Assembly (NCBI RefSeq): GCF_958295425.1
Contig: NC_081150.1
Coordinates: 6,881,001-6,945,000 of the forward strand
Direction of reading: 5' to 3'
From: Solea solea
Lineage: Eukaryota > Chordata > Actinopteri > Pleuronectiformes > Soleidae
DNA: 64,000 bases
The notes under the pieces are model-generated. The model was not told where the DNA came from, did not search any database, and worked only from the letters and a program-made list of their open reading frames with translations. The translations under genes were made by a program, and so were the position numbers. Positions within the stretch are counted from its first letter, which is position 1. Each line of letters begins with the position of its first letter. This document shows, one piece after another, positions 1 to 13,789 of this stretch.

Positions 1-265
1 CTTTTAAATAACATGAAAATAGCTTGTTATACGGTCCCTCTTTAAATATGATATAATATCCCTGTGTATATGACTGCACTGAGCAAAAAAACATGTCAGC
101 CCATATGGTTTTTCTTATAATTAACTGAGCGATGTTAATAACAGGATCAAACACGTTGACGTTTTTGGAATAACGCTAATACATAATGACATCACAGTGT
201 GTTGTTTTTGTGGTTTTATTTCAGACTCTGCAGAGGAACCATCACATCCTCCTGTTGAAATTCAC

Positions 266-267
<2 letters not shown>

Positions 268-340
<73 letters not shown>
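268..340. repeat. Compound microsatellite (TG)n then (GA)n
   Basis: About 30 uninterrupted TG units run to base 327 and switch directly into seven GA units ending at 340. This is a typical vertebrate dinucleotide repeat and is likely to vary in length between individuals. Confidence 0.98.
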
Positions 341-1601
341 CATCAAAGTTGATTTATTCACACTTCCTCCTGCCTGACTTCATCTTTTCATTTCATTCCA
401 AATCACAGCACTTTATCAATATACAGTATCAGTGGCAGATTTTGGCAGCATTTATTGGTGTCTTATATCTACAGTACTGTTTGAGAGCAAAGTGAGAGAC
501 TTGTCAACAGGAACCTCATCAATTTCCTGGGAAGGCAATGTTTCGTTTCTCTTACTTTGGTAAAAACTTTTTTATGATCATGTCTCAGAATCACGTCTTA
601 AAGAAGCTGCTCAGTCACTTAAAAAATGGCGTATGTGCCTCATCTTTTTTCCTTTTTTAAGGGTGGTAAAATATTTTACATCTACTGTGTTGAAATGTTC
701 ATCCAAGCCTGGGAGAGTCCCTGCTGCATTTGTACACTACAGACTGGGCGAGGGAAACTTTGCTGTGTTGTTTTTAGCCTGTGGGGTGTATTCTAAAGCA
801 TTAATGGTTGGGTCATCTCCATAAGAAAAAGCCCCCTCTGATTCCCTCTAGTGACTTCCATTAGGTGATGATGGGTTAGGGTTCGGGGCAGGCGGCTGTG
901 TTTTGGGCAAAGCACTGGGACTGTTTTCTTTGCAGAGATGGCAATAGATTAAATCCCACAGAGATCACAAGATATCTTTGTTTCCTTTCAGGGCAATAAC
1001 ATTTTATGAGGGATAATCCCAGATCATCCACTTAGCAATTAAAATACAGAGAGGCCCAAAGGTACATGCCGTTACTTGGCTGGCAGTGTCCACTGTTTCT
1101 TGACCTTCCCTTTGCTGCATGTATGCACGTTTGATTGTATACAGTTCTGGTGAATCTGTTCAATTAAACACGACTTATGATGTCCTATTATTTATATCTT
1201 CTTATTCACTCCACCTTATGGAATCATGCATGTCTCTCCCTCATTCATAAAGTCAGGGTGTGGGAGCACATGTTAATTAAATCATACATGCTTAGATTTG
1301 TTCTATTGTCTTGTTAATCTGTTGGCAGTGATAGTTGAGTTTCTTCTGTTGCCAAAACACTCTTCACTGAACCTAGTGCTCTAAACTCAAACGTAGGTAA
1401 AAAGCTGCTTGGTTTTCAGATGCTGTAGATTGGGGTAAAAGCCCTCACACAGTTTGTTCTGCTATCTTTAATAACCCCAGTGAGAGGATTAGAAAGAGAA
1501 GGCCTTATGTGATGCTTTCTCTTGTGTTATTCCCCCTGTATAGACAGTGTGTGTGATTTTAATGAGTGGGTATGGTGGGTTTTGTTCTGTACATGCTCAC
1601 T

Positions 1602-1603
<2 letters not shown>

Positions 1604-1643
<40 letters not shown>
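1604..1643. repeat. (GT)n microsatellite, about 20 units
   Basis: A pure alternating GT tract of about 40 bases. Confidence 0.97.
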
Positions 1644-1644
<1 letters not shown>

Positions 1645-2264
1645 CTGTGTGCCTTGGCACAGGTTGTGTCAGAGCAGCACTGAGGAATGTATCCAGCTAA
1701 GGCTGTTGAGGGACTTGATCAGTGATGGCTCGAATGGTTTGAGAAGATCATGCGGCTTTGATACTGTGTATATCATTGTTTTGAGCCAGATATATCATGC
1801 TTATCTAATCGCTGCCGCTGATCCAATTATATGCTGATTGAAAGGACAACACCACAGAGCGAAATCCTGGCAGCGCAAGGAGGCAGGTAGAGATATGCTA
1901 TCAGAAACAGAAATGAACGACCTACTGAGGGGGGCTCTGTGACCTAAAATGTGACCCTGCCAGACACTGTCAACACAGTGCGACCACCACCGTCACTAGC
2001 ATCATTATTTTCGTGGAGCACTCATTTATTTGCTCGTGATAGCAATTACACAATAGTTTTTGTGTATTTCAGCGTAAAGCTCAAGGTCACAACTTGAAAC
2101 ATTCTTCAAGTCAAAATGTAGTTTTGTCAAAACAAGCACAGGCACTGTGTAGAGTTTCCCACACTCACGTTTCATTTTGGCAAGAACATTTTATTCTAAA
2201 GTGACAATGTGCTGAACAGCACCCACATGAAGCATTCGAAACAGACATAGAAAACACACAGAAT

Positions 2265-2500
2265 ATAAATCAATCAATCAAAGAGTTGTTAAAAAGCCAA
2301 GCCTGTAGAAGTAAGTTTTAAGGTGTACATATAGACGTAAGGCCCTGTGATGCTTTGAAAGAACCTTGAAACTGATTTGAAACTGTACAGGTAGCCAGTG
2401 TAGTGAAGCAAGAATAACACTTATGTGGGATCCTCTACTAGTTCCTGTTATAATCTGGCAGTGGCATTTTGAATAAGCTGGAGAAGAAGGGCCGCTTGAC
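2265..2500. repeat. Degenerate interspersed repeat, teleost type
   Basis: The tract AGGTAGCCAGTGTAGTGAAG (about 2389-2408), then GTTCCTGTTATAATCTGGCA and TTTTGAATAAGCTGGAGA, matches by memory the wording of a dispersed repeat found in many teleost genomes. The minus strand has a 96-codon frame, but it follows the repeat rather than a gene. I cannot assign a superfamily. Part of 34560-35250 looks like another stretch of the same long family. Confidence 0.55.
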
Positions 2501-4089
2501 TGATGGAACAAATTTACATGAAAAGAAGTGAAATGAGCAGGTTCGGTATCCCTTAATGATTCATTCAAAGTCTTTCATGATCAACAGGTGGGTTGAAAGA
2601 CAATGCATAAGAACATCTGAACATCCTCAAAACAGTTTAGCTTTCTGCTGTTGTCATTAGCTCAAACTGAAGCTCTTGGATATCCTTTTGTGCAAACGGC
2701 GTGGACTAGTACAGCTATTGTTTCTGTTCTGACGCCTGAGGCCTCGAAGTCAGAGCTCAGGAACAATAAAAGTGACACCTCTTAGACCGCTGAACACTCC
2801 GCCATGAATCACCCTGCTTTGTCTTCTCTGTATTTACTGTCGGACTTTCTCTTTTGTCTTTATGTTACATTATGAGCCTTCTCATCATAAGTTATTGCCC
2901 CTCTTTGACAAGTGGAAGACAATACAGGGCTAAAATTTAGGTTAGTGAAGACTAGCTTTTGTATTATGAAACATGCAGACTCTCACCTGTGTGAATCATC
3001 TGAAAGTCAGATTTCTCTGCTGCAACAGTATGTTCCATTCATCCTTCACATTTTGGAGGAATCATCTTCAGTAATCAAAGGAATAATATGCTCTATCATG
3101 ACCACTGTTTGCCACATTTGCTTCAGTTAATAGATGTATCTTTTTCTTGCATGGAAACTCCCTTAGAGGAGAACAATGTGCAAACCTATGACAAATGTAT
3201 AATGAATCTACTCAGGGGGATGTTTGAGGTTATTTGAGGGAGATTAGTGTGTTTTGTTGTTTCATTATGTACATCCTGGGGAAGGAAAGAAGACAGATTA
3301 TTGTCCCCTGGGTCCTGTACATGCTCATTTCTCTGCATGCCACAGTATGTGCACCGTGTGTGTGTCCGTGCACACATGTTGTGCTGGTCGTAGACGATGC
3401 GGCCTTCTCTTGTCATCACGTACATTCCAGGAGTCAGGGGGCAGACAAAGCCCTGAGATGACACTGCAGATCTAACTATTAGCCTTTCACCTGCTGTTAA
3501 CAGCAACTTGGCGGGACACAGAGCTTGCATTCCTCTGCCTCAAGCCAGCTGTAGTCCTAACATACAGTAACATGCCTACAGGGAGATAATCTTCTGAGAT
3601 GTTGCTCAAAACCAGGGAACAATTTGTTGCTGTGACTGGCCTCTAATTCCACGTTCAAGCGGAGTTGTCTTTTTAATTTGAAAAGCAATAAAATCTTCAT
3701 CAGTCCACATGTGTTTGACAGCAGAAGCACGACTGCTCGGTTGGTTGGTCCCAAAATGGAAACCCACCAAGGTCAGAGACGGCCAGCTAGAGAGCCAGAG
3801 TCAATATTTATGGATACTGAACATGTGGCACACTTCTCTACCCACTAATTTGAGCAACAAGTCCACCTCCAGATTATATGGGATCACAGAGATCACAAGA
3901 GAGGGTCTAAACCTTGCTTGCATGTTTCAAATATTAAGAAGTATGTCGAGGTTGGTCGCAGACTAGAGGCTGCGCGTAACTGGCACACTGTTGATTTGTT
4001 TTTGTTTTAATTTCCTGTGTAAATAGGGGACAAGGGAGCTTTGATCAGACAGCATGGGTTGCTCCTTGATCCTGATATTGAGTTTGTAA

Positions 4090-4110
4090 TTATCATTATC
4101 ATTATCATTA
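4090..4110. repeat. Short (TTATCA)n tandem repeat
   Basis: Between three and four copies of a hexamer TTATCA in a row. Confidence 0.85.
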
Positions 4111-6547
4111 AAACAGGGTTGTTATTATCAAGAAATTACTTTTGTTAGGTTTTTGGCAAAAACAGAAAAAGGAGAATCCCATGCGTAGGCTTTTCAGTGT
4201 CCACTATCACTCTGTCTCATATTAGAAAAAGGTACACACAGATTTTTTATTTTGCTGTACAAAAACATGTCCTTTGTTCTTTCATATAACGAACAATGTA
4301 AAAACAGTAATAACACAGCATAGCTATAAAGCCAGTTTACCAGTCACAACCTTTTAGCTCTGTGCAGACCTCACACTTAAATGACTTACAATACAAATCG
4401 AATGAACACACGCTACATACAGTGAACTACTGTAGTTGGGATGAGAGGCAACGGCTTCCATTTTGGAGAGAAAGAGAGGTATAAATACAGGGATCTGCCC
4501 TTTGAATGCAGCTCCACTCATAAAGACACCACGCGTCACTCAATTATATGTCTGCCTGATTAGAAGGTTGGGCTACGTAAACAGCCAGCGTCAAGATTTA
4601 CTTCTTACTGCTTAAGCACAAGCAGCTGTTTACAGGCCGGGGAAGGAAGGAAAACACTTAGCAAGTATCCATACATAAAAGAGAATCGGGGGCTGACACA
4701 TTTCCAGTTAAGATGGTTTCAATTTATAGTTGTTTATGTAGATTGAATGTAGTGTTTGACTGGAATAGTTAATTGCTTTTTGACTCTCGACGCTAATGAT
4801 TCTTGGCTTTAAACATGTTTATATGCGAGAGCAGCTCAATGAAGTTTCAGTGTGAAGTGACGCTTGTTTAACTTTTTTGTAAATGCTGGTTCATTACAAT
4901 TGAAGGATGGTCATCTTCAGAGGCAAACACAGACTGACAGCAGTTAAAAGCACTCTCATATACTGTACATGCTTCATCTGCACGGTGAAGCCATTAGCGA
5001 CTACATAAACACCTAGTATCAAGTGTTCTTCACACATGAGATAAAACCCATCATATGACATGGGTCTTATCTTAACACGAAGAAGGTTAGACAAAGCTAA
5101 GCATCTTATATCACACAGAGCGAGGCCAACATATCGTCACTTCACAAAAATATCAACCTTGACATGACATGACAATAATTTTCTCTCTCTTGGTTATTTG
5201 TGAGGCAGCAGCTATGAAGTGAGAGACGTTCAGATTCCTCCGGGGGCTTCAGGTCAGTTATTGCTGTTTAAGTCAATGGATAAGAAAAGAAAAACAAATA
5301 TGACTAGTGCAAGTGAAGATAAAGAACGAATTTAACAACTGGACTATTTATTTCTCATAAGACATGATGTTCTTTTTAAATGTCAAGATGCTAGGATGTT
5401 GAACATTAATGGAAATCCTTTCTACATTTGTATTTTGAGTGTATAATTTACAAAAATAGGCAAAACGCAACAGGGACAAATTTATCTTAAACCTTCCTAG
5501 TATCTCTGATCTTTGATTTTTTTCACATCTAGTGGTGTACTGTATACCTCCTCCTTTATGTTGCGTAAGGGAAAAATAAGGGCTAGCGTTTGGTATGTCC
5601 TTTCTAGGCTACTGTAGAAGCTTAGCAGCACAATCTGACCCATTCCTCACCATTAAACTGTAATGACAAGCTGATTTCCCTTTAGCTTATGAAGCATTTT
5701 CGAGACTTTCATTTAACTTCACTGTTTTGGTCCATTTCCACAGCTCACATCAGTATCAGTTTCAGCCACAGCAGGCAAATGTTTAAGAGGAAAAAGCTCT
5801 GAATACACTTCTGTAATGTCCTCTCCGTATACAGCTGTCCATGTCTTTGCATAGTCTGTGTCTGTAATCTCACCACACGTTGCGTTTAGTGTCAGCGCAC
5901 CTTATGCAGTGTTCAAAAACCTTCAAACCTGTCATGTTATCACATTGTTCTCTCCAAGCTCTATATAGTCCAGTCGAAATGTTTAAGCCACAGCAAAGAG
6001 GCCACTTTTGAAATGGAAAACAGTCAGATTGTTATTCATGCATCTGCTAACAAAAGAGTGTGGTCGAACATATAAATATAAAGGTTATTAATTCCTATTC
6101 TTACCCTTGACTTGCAACCTACACAGTTTTTATGTACCACCGTGTACTACAGATGTGGTTACAAAACTACATACAACTGTAGTAAAATACAGCTGTAGCC
6201 AAATGCAAACATTGGCTTTCACATGATTGAAGTGAGTCTGGAACGAACTCATTTCATTGTCACATTGCATTATCATGGTGTCGTGTCTGATCCCCACCAT
6301 ACGGCCAGAGGGAGCAGAGCTGCAGGCTTTTCTGACAGGGGGAGAAGAGACCAGGCTAGAAGGCTATAGCGAGAACCTGATTGTACTCTGGCATTCACAG
6401 AATGACATTATAGCTGTGTGGTTTCATGATAATAATAATCTTCAGAGCAGCTGTATAAACATTTAACTGACATCCACTCCCTGGACATGCAGTATGTATC
6501 TTTAACTTCTACTAGGGCCAGTCTGATGCAACTATTCATATCTCCGC

Positions 6548-6550
<3 letters not shown>

Positions 6551-6596
<46 letters not shown>
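6551..6596. repeat. (TC)n microsatellite
   Basis: A polypyrimidine TC tract of about 46 bases with one TTT interruption near its end. Its minus strand reads as a meaningless Arg-Glu repeat. Confidence 0.97.
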
Positions 6597-9500
6597 ACAC
6601 GCTCTCTCTGCTTGAGATACATGATCCATGTAGGTATTTGCTGTAAATGTCAATGGAAAATAAATGTTCACATCATATTAAGCTTTCAACATTTGAAAAA
6701 AAAAAAAAACACAAGAGAAAAGAAAGCACATCGTGTTACGAGGACAAGCCTGGCGGGGTGATTTATTGTGCGGAGCCGCACAGAGCTGCAACTGTTGTCC
6801 TGTTTCATTTGCTCTGAAAAAAAAGTGGGAAACAGTTTTTGAAAATAGGGACTCAACGGAGGCAAGTAAATTTAGAAAAACCCTTGCTGTGGGCCCTTCA
6901 CAGTGTAGCCTATTTCCTGGTAACATCTGTCTTAATTCGTGGCAGTTTGTGTAAATATTTATGTCACTAAACTATCTGTTCTGTATACAGTAAGCCCCCC
7001 AATCTTCCCTGGAATGTGATTTAATTGGCGGTTTCCTCTGTTTATCCTGTTTCATAGTTATGGGTGAGCTTATTGTAATGAATAATCAGGTAGGCAAAAT
7101 GTGGCCTTAAATTAAATGTTCTCCATAAAGGAAATCAAATGAAGGTTAATACCCGTTCCATGCCCCTTGTCTGTAATTCACACTCTGTCATCACATGCCA
7201 GATTACCATTATGTGTCATTTGTAATACAATAAACAGACTCCAGATGGCTTAGATTCTCTTGAATATACACAGAGCAACAGAAGCTATGGGGAGCGCTGC
7301 TATATTTTGGTGTGGAGTCACTTGGCCTCAGTCGGCCAGGCCAGCTCTCTTTCAGTTGCAGAAAAACCCGCGTACGCAGTGTCATGCACAAGTGGTCAAA
7401 ACATTGAGATCAAGTTTTTGACCAAAGTTTCTGTAGTTCATATGCACTGACTAGTCTGAAAATGACTGAAATGCCAAGATTTTTTAAAAAGGTAAAAAGG
7501 TTTTAATCACCAAGAACTAAATTAAATAGAAAACAGACTTTTTCCAGGTGTGACAATTTTTTTTGTTAACTTACAGCTTGGTGTAGCAACTAATTTAAGC
7601 CCTGAAAGTTGATACATACAGTACTTTTCCCATTGGTGCCCCAACTGCTGACATTTACCTTCTGACTGAACAAAAGCCCTGTTTAAGCAAACCATGTGTT
7701 ACTTCATGCTGTGATACGTTATTAGGACAGTGTTGTGCTGCTAGTTGTAGTACTGTGTAGTGCTATTAGAGTAGAATAGAGAGGAAAAGTAATGATGTAA
7801 GACAGACTGGCTGGCAATGGATTTATCCCACAGCAAAATAAAACTCTACAGTGGCTTTAGAATGATGTAAGAGCAGCACAGAGGAACTGGACACAAAGTG
7901 AAAAAGCAAAGAAACACATTTGAGGGAACTTCTGCAGCATGTGAAGGGATGAACTTCAGATGAGTCAAAAAATGTTGATTAAACTCAGTTCAACAAGAAG
8001 ATTCATTGTTTTGAAGCATTTTTGTTCTCCACTTTAATTTCCGAACCACTGAGACATTAAATTATGCAAATTTGACAGCTGTTTTGTGATGTTTGAGTGG
8101 TAATGCAATGTGAGAAAGGGAGATGAGGACAGTTATTAACAGAAGGTTAGGAACGAACTGAAGCTCAGTGTGTGTTTTGTCAGTTACAATGAGAGTGAAT
8201 GATGAGGTTTGAAATAAAACCACTATAATCAGAGTTTTTTTTTTTTGCCACTGTTCCTCCTTCATGTTTACATTTGTCCAGCTGGCAGTGCAGTGAGCTA
8301 CATTAAAGTAGTTCCCTTGTTCTATACACATCTTTGACATTGTGCAGTGGTGCAGCCAATGTAACCGGAAGGCAAGAAATTAAAAGTTTCTGATCTAGCA
8401 ATTCATCTTGGCTCTCGCCTTGTCACTGCACTGCACGCTGTGCTTTTTATATCCGTATCATGGAGTTTTACCATAACACCACAAACAGACATGTGTGCGA
8501 AGGCTGGCTCTTTTCCAAGCACACCAAAAACATATGCATGACATATGAAAAGTGAGCTACTGGCATATCTGGACACCTTTCTTATGGTCGGTCTCACATC
8601 CGGCAGCGATTTTTCTCTTATTTTTTTGGCTTCTCTGTCTTAAGGGCAATAGACAAGTAAAAAGACCACTCGTTTGTTTTATGCATGGATCGCTGAGAAA
8701 CACTGGGCCTCTTGTCAGTGTGTTGAGTTTTACCCCAGAATGAAACATTCTATTTTCCTAACCTGGTTAAGTAATCACATTACCTAAGACTCCATAAAGT
8801 GGAACAAACAGTAGCATATAACCCTGACTTCTTTTTATGTGCCGTGAGTGACAGATTGGCTTTCATCAAAGAGGCAAGCAAAGAAGTTATATAGTCATGT
8901 TGCTTTGCTAAGAATACTAAATCGATCCTCATATGTAGAACATCTGGTGAAAAGCAATTTCCACCCAAGTGTTTTAGTATTTCCTCCTAATTAATTTCAC
9001 ATGTACATGACAAGAGTGAGCGGCCTCCCAGAACCACGGCACAAAAGCCAGCTTTGTTTCACCATTCGAAAAGTCATCTGTGGTTCCTGGTTTGAAACAT
9101 TGTCGGTGCTTTGACGCTCGGAGTCGGCGCTGAAAGCAGCATTTTTCTTGAAGAAAAGTAACATCTCGTGTCTCAGTGGCAAAGAGAGCCAAAGGGTTTA
9201 GGTTTACTTTTGGTCAATTGGGGACTTGTGGAGTAAGCCGAGCATGTCGAACTGAACGGCATGAAACAGGCGAAGGTGAGAGAGAGCAGGCACAGAATCC
9301 GCACAGGAATGAGTGAAAAGTGAGTGCTAAGCTTCCAATCCATGCCGTAATGAAGGGGTGCATGTTAAAATGCAGAGAATTAGAGGCACATGTCAGATCT
9401 GTGCGTAAAACGCTTAAAATAGCCTGAATTGATGTAACTACCAGTAAAAGTAGTGAAGGTGGGGGAGTCCTCGTTAAAAAATACGAACCACTTTGTTCAG

Positions 9501-11474
9501 ATGAACTTCTTCATATGCCACAGCTTTACACGGAGAATTGGCAAACATAACAGCAGCATCTCACAATCACGATCTTGTCGTAGATTAGCCGTTAATATCA
9601 TGGCGTACAGTATATCACAAGCGTCTGAGATGCAGGCGTCTCAGCTGTTGAAAGGTTATTGTGCGGCTGCTGTGAGACACAACACTTCTTGTTATTACAC
9701 GTCCACATGACAAGTCAAAAAAGCTCAGAGAACATTGGCGTCGCTGTCGACACATGAAAAGTTGGCTTGATCAGATTAATCATTAAAGTGAGAGATATGA
9801 GCATACCGCAGAATTGTTTTTACACAATCCCGATGCCGCTCAATCCATGACCTCTGTTTGGTTAGGGCGTCTGGGACCACCTGTATGAATGTGACTGTTG
9901 TTTGCCAAAACCGCATATTTCTCACCTGAAGGTCTCCTCTTTACAATGGGTTTCCCCCCGACAGAGCGTTTGCTTTTCATCTCCACAAGCTCTTCATCTT
10001 GAGAGGAGATGTGATGCATGGCTACAGAAGAAATAACTGTCCAGAGGTTGCTAGTGGAGGTCTTGTCTGTACATAGACGAACAAGAATTGGCGGTATTTA
10101 CCCACACAGATGCAGAGGTGAGATACAAGCAGGTGTTTACAGGAATCTTTGAAGTTGAAGGGAGATGGTGAGTTCTGATTAGAGCCCAGAGGAAGACGGA
10201 CACTGTAGCTGTTTCTGCTGACACAGAATGAAAAGTCCTTATCCCCTCTTATCTTTTCATTCTTCTTCCCATCTGTGTTGTGTTTTTATAGCTAAACTTG
10301 ACTTTCAACTCAATTTGGCACTGGGGAAGCATGACATATTGCCATTCCAAACATATTCTTGCTCTGCATTTTATACTACCAGTGACAGCAAAATAGCTGC
10401 TGTTTGGCTCCTGGGAGAGAATCCATCACTAAAGACTCCACGTCAGTAGCTGTGTGTCTGAAAGAGTTCAAGGATTTCTATTGTCCCAGAGATTTCTGTA
10501 GCCTCCTCTTGTGAAGTTCAGGATCTGAACCCAGTGCTGCACTGGCGAGTCCTCTTTTCTATTGCAGCTTCAAAGCATTTTTTCCCTGGGTGGCAGAGTT
10601 ACAGGCTCTTTGTGGCATAGGTTATTTGTCAGAGGGTTTGGAGAGTGACTTGTTTTACTCTGTTCTCTGAAAAAGGCCTGCGCGTGAGTGCTTGAGAAGT
10701 CTTAAGTTACATCCATGATCCCCAGTATTACAACCTGATGACTGACAGGAAAAATGGAGTTAGCTCTTTTGCAAGGTTCTAACAAAAACACCAATAAGGA
10801 GGAGAGGGAAACAACAGATTAGAGTACTGATCTCAATCGTCTCTCCTTTGGTTATTGGAAAATAATAGCTCTGAAAAGGAAGTCATTTAACAGGGCCTTT
10901 AATCAATTCTCCTTTGACGAATACGCAGCATGAAAGGTTGTAGTGAGAGGGAGCGAGCATGCTCCTATAGCTCTGAATAGTTTGGTGTGGGGGAAGTAAG
11001 GGAGAGATGGGCTCTAATTTGTGTTCTTATGGTGTCCAGGCATCTCCAAAGCACTTGATCACCACCACAGCAGGCCTTGATGCCATGTGTGAGTGTAAAT
11101 GGTTCCAAGGCTCCTTGGTGGTAAAATCACATTGCCAAAATGACCACCAACTCTAAATGAAACACTACCCCCTTTTTAAAAGGTCCCATTCAAAATCCAG
11201 TGGGTTTTTTTAAAAGGCACATAAGGTAGCAATTTCCCTCAAATATGGCGTAGCCCAATAACTGTTGAAGTAACTGACACCATGTCAGGGGAATGAAAGA
11301 TTTTTTTTTACTAAATGTATGATGAATTTACTAGATCTAAGATCTAAAAACAGTACTAAGGAATGTAATAACTGTAAACAAATGTGTGTGCAGCCATCTG
11401 TTATACGCTTGCCATTACTTAAACTCTTTGCCCTTTTGTTTTATTGTTACACGGAGTAGAAAGGTCTGTGTACT

Positions 11475-11490
11475 GAGTGAGTGAGTGAGT
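11475..11490. repeat. Short (GAGT)n repeat
   Basis: Four tandem GAGT units. Confidence 0.85.
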
Positions 11491-12930
11491 ACTTTGTTCA
11501 TTCCAAGGCATGCACAAATCTGTTTTAAGTTCAAGCGAGGAGGAACCCTTTAATTTAAACCCTAAAAATGAAGTCATTCATTCCCTGCTAAACTGCACTG
11601 TGACCCATAAGGTTAGGTAAACAAATGTCCCTTGCATTACTGTCAAAAAAGACCCAGCCCCTCGCTCTGCCGTGATGTAAACTCCTGCTATCCTGTTACA
11701 CTTGCATGAGGAGAAACTGGACGAAGGGCAGGAGAAAAAGGGAAGAAATATTCCTGTGTGCTTTTTTGATGACAGAGGGAGGGAAAGTCTGTACCTGAGG
11801 CTGTTCTCAGGAAGGTGTTCTACAAGGAAAAACACTGTCTTGTTCCAGAGACGAAAACTGAGGAAGAGAGGACAGGCCACAATGCACTGAGCCCAGCAGG
11901 CCTGCTCAGATCTATTACGAGCTCCAGCTCCAGCACGGGCTGGAATGTGAGGAATCCTACTGGGCTGGGGTTCTAGTGCAGGGGTCCAAACCTCACACTG
12001 CTGCTCACACTCATTTTCCTTCTCTTTTTGTGTCATATTTGGATAGGTGATTGTAATGTAGCAGGAATGTAGAGTAACAGTTCTGCTAACTAAACAACTT
12101 TGCTCGCAATGTGCACAGGAGATATGCTGGATTCCATCCCAAAATGTTGGGAAATATTGAAGAAAAAAAAAAAAAAAGTTTAAAAGACATTACTGTTAAA
12201 TTCAGCAAGGCATCTGTTTCTTCAAAAGGACGGCTGAAAAACAGCAAGGGATTTGGCATGAAAAAGAATTATACCTTGGGTATCCCTAATGTGACACAAA
12301 TTGCTTCTTAGTCTGTCAGGGGACAAGAGAGAGATGAGACAGAAAGACAGAGGATGAGAAAAGAGGGGGAGAGAGAGCGTACGGGTGCTGACTGAGGGCA
12401 GTAATGACTGCCAATGGAATGCCCACACCCATAATCCTCTCTGTCACTGCTGACAGATCCTCTTGACCTGTGAACCCCTGATGTAGGGAAGGAAAAGAAG
12501 GGAAGTCACAACTTAATAAAATTACCTAGTTTAGCACTTGTTTTGTTATGGCAGTTGTCTTTGGGTGGTGTGGACTCACTCAAGTAATGTTTCCTGGTCA
12601 CAGTGTCGCAGTGTTCAATTTGAGAGGCAGGCGGCAGCAAGATAAAGTTTAAGCTCCCGCTGTCTTGCATATGCCCTTTGATTATTGCTCTGTGCTTGTG
12701 TGCACTCCATCGCATGAGGTCAAAGGGCAAGGGTTTTTGTAACAATTGCAGTGAGTGTGAACAATGAGGTACATGGAGGTAATATTTCACATAGTTAGCA
12801 ACATAAAAAAGGTAAAAATCCAAACATCCAGATGGCCATTTTTGCTCTGATAGCAGCACTGTTATGCTTTCCTGTGGCTTGTCTGAACATTCACTCACAC
12901 ATTACACAAGTGTCTGCAGACCTGACTCTG

Positions 12931-12962
12931 TCTGTGTGTGTATGTGTGTGTGTGTGTGTGTG
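12931..12962. repeat. (TG)n microsatellite with one TA interruption
   Basis: An alternating TG tract interrupted once by TATG. Confidence 0.93.
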
Positions 12963-13760
12963 GGTTAGAGGCACACTGCGATCTATATTTCAACAGGCGG
13001 ACTAGGTCTGAAGACATGGGCCAAAGCTGTCAGGAGTTTGTCATCGATTCTCTCTGCCTTGTCATCAGTCTTATCTGATGGCACAGTGTTTCTCGCTTCA
13101 TGTTCTCCTCCCTCATGGCTAATGGAAACACAGACTCCCTGTGCTCAGGAAATTCAAGGGAGAGACTCCAGAGAGCCTCTTATACAATTTGTGGTTTTTG
13201 TATAGTAGCTTTACACTAACAGACGCATCTGAATCTTTTTAAAACATACTTTAACATAAGAGTTGTTTTGGCTGCCAGCATATTTTCAAAGTGCATTGCT
13301 GGACAGATGCAAGTACCGGATTACATAGATTATTTTTTTCTTTTGGTGATTGCAGTTTGGTCAGATTGCAAAGCCATTTTTGAGTCACAACTTACTTATA
13401 CAATACTAAGATGGAAGCATTATATTCTGATGGTTCATTAACAGCAATTCACATCTTTGCAATGCGTGAACACATTTGATTTATACTGACGTCATTTTAG
13501 TTCTTTTATGTTTATCTTACAGATCTTATAGGATATAGGATGATGGCTCCTGTGCACGTTCCTGTGTGTAAGCGTGTCATCATCATGCTTCTCTTCCTCC
13601 TCTCAAGTCTGCTGCACGGACAATTCGCTTGACAAACATGCAATCACCGACGTTAGAGACAGCCCCTTTATTTAGGGTAGTGAGCAGTGTGAATTATGGT
13701 CGAGATGGAAACCTTTGAATTATGTGTAAGCTCTGAAGTGCCTCTTGTCCAGGGAAAGAC

Positions 13761-13789
13761 GAGGAGGAGAAGGAGGAGGAGGAGGAGGG
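13761..13789. repeat. (GGA)n trinucleotide repeat
   Basis: A purine-only tract of GAG/GGA units with one AGA interruption. Its complement reads as a run of leucines on the minus strand, which accounts for an otherwise signal-peptide-like frame there. Confidence 0.93.

Larger units (their letters stand above)
1..2264. other. Upstream non-coding stretch, no gene recognised
   Basis: No recognisable exon is present on either strand. Open frames here are short and several are translations of the GT microsatellites. The sequence is AT-leaning, ordinary intergenic-looking DNA more than 22 kb from the plcb1 start. An unseen 5' exon or a non-coding RNA cannot be excluded by reading alone. Confidence 0.6.

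Noticed and set aside
2278..2568. Minus-strand frame containing SLHWLPVQFQI, like the reverse-transcriptase tail of a LINE
   Set aside because: The similarity is limited to one short motif, while the plus strand matches a different dispersed repeat along a longer stretch. I annotate it only as a repeat of unassigned class.
11578..12036. 152-codon open frame on the minus strand in the upstream region
   Set aside because: Serine- and phenylalanine-rich low-complexity tail, no splice context and no recognisable homology; chance explains it.
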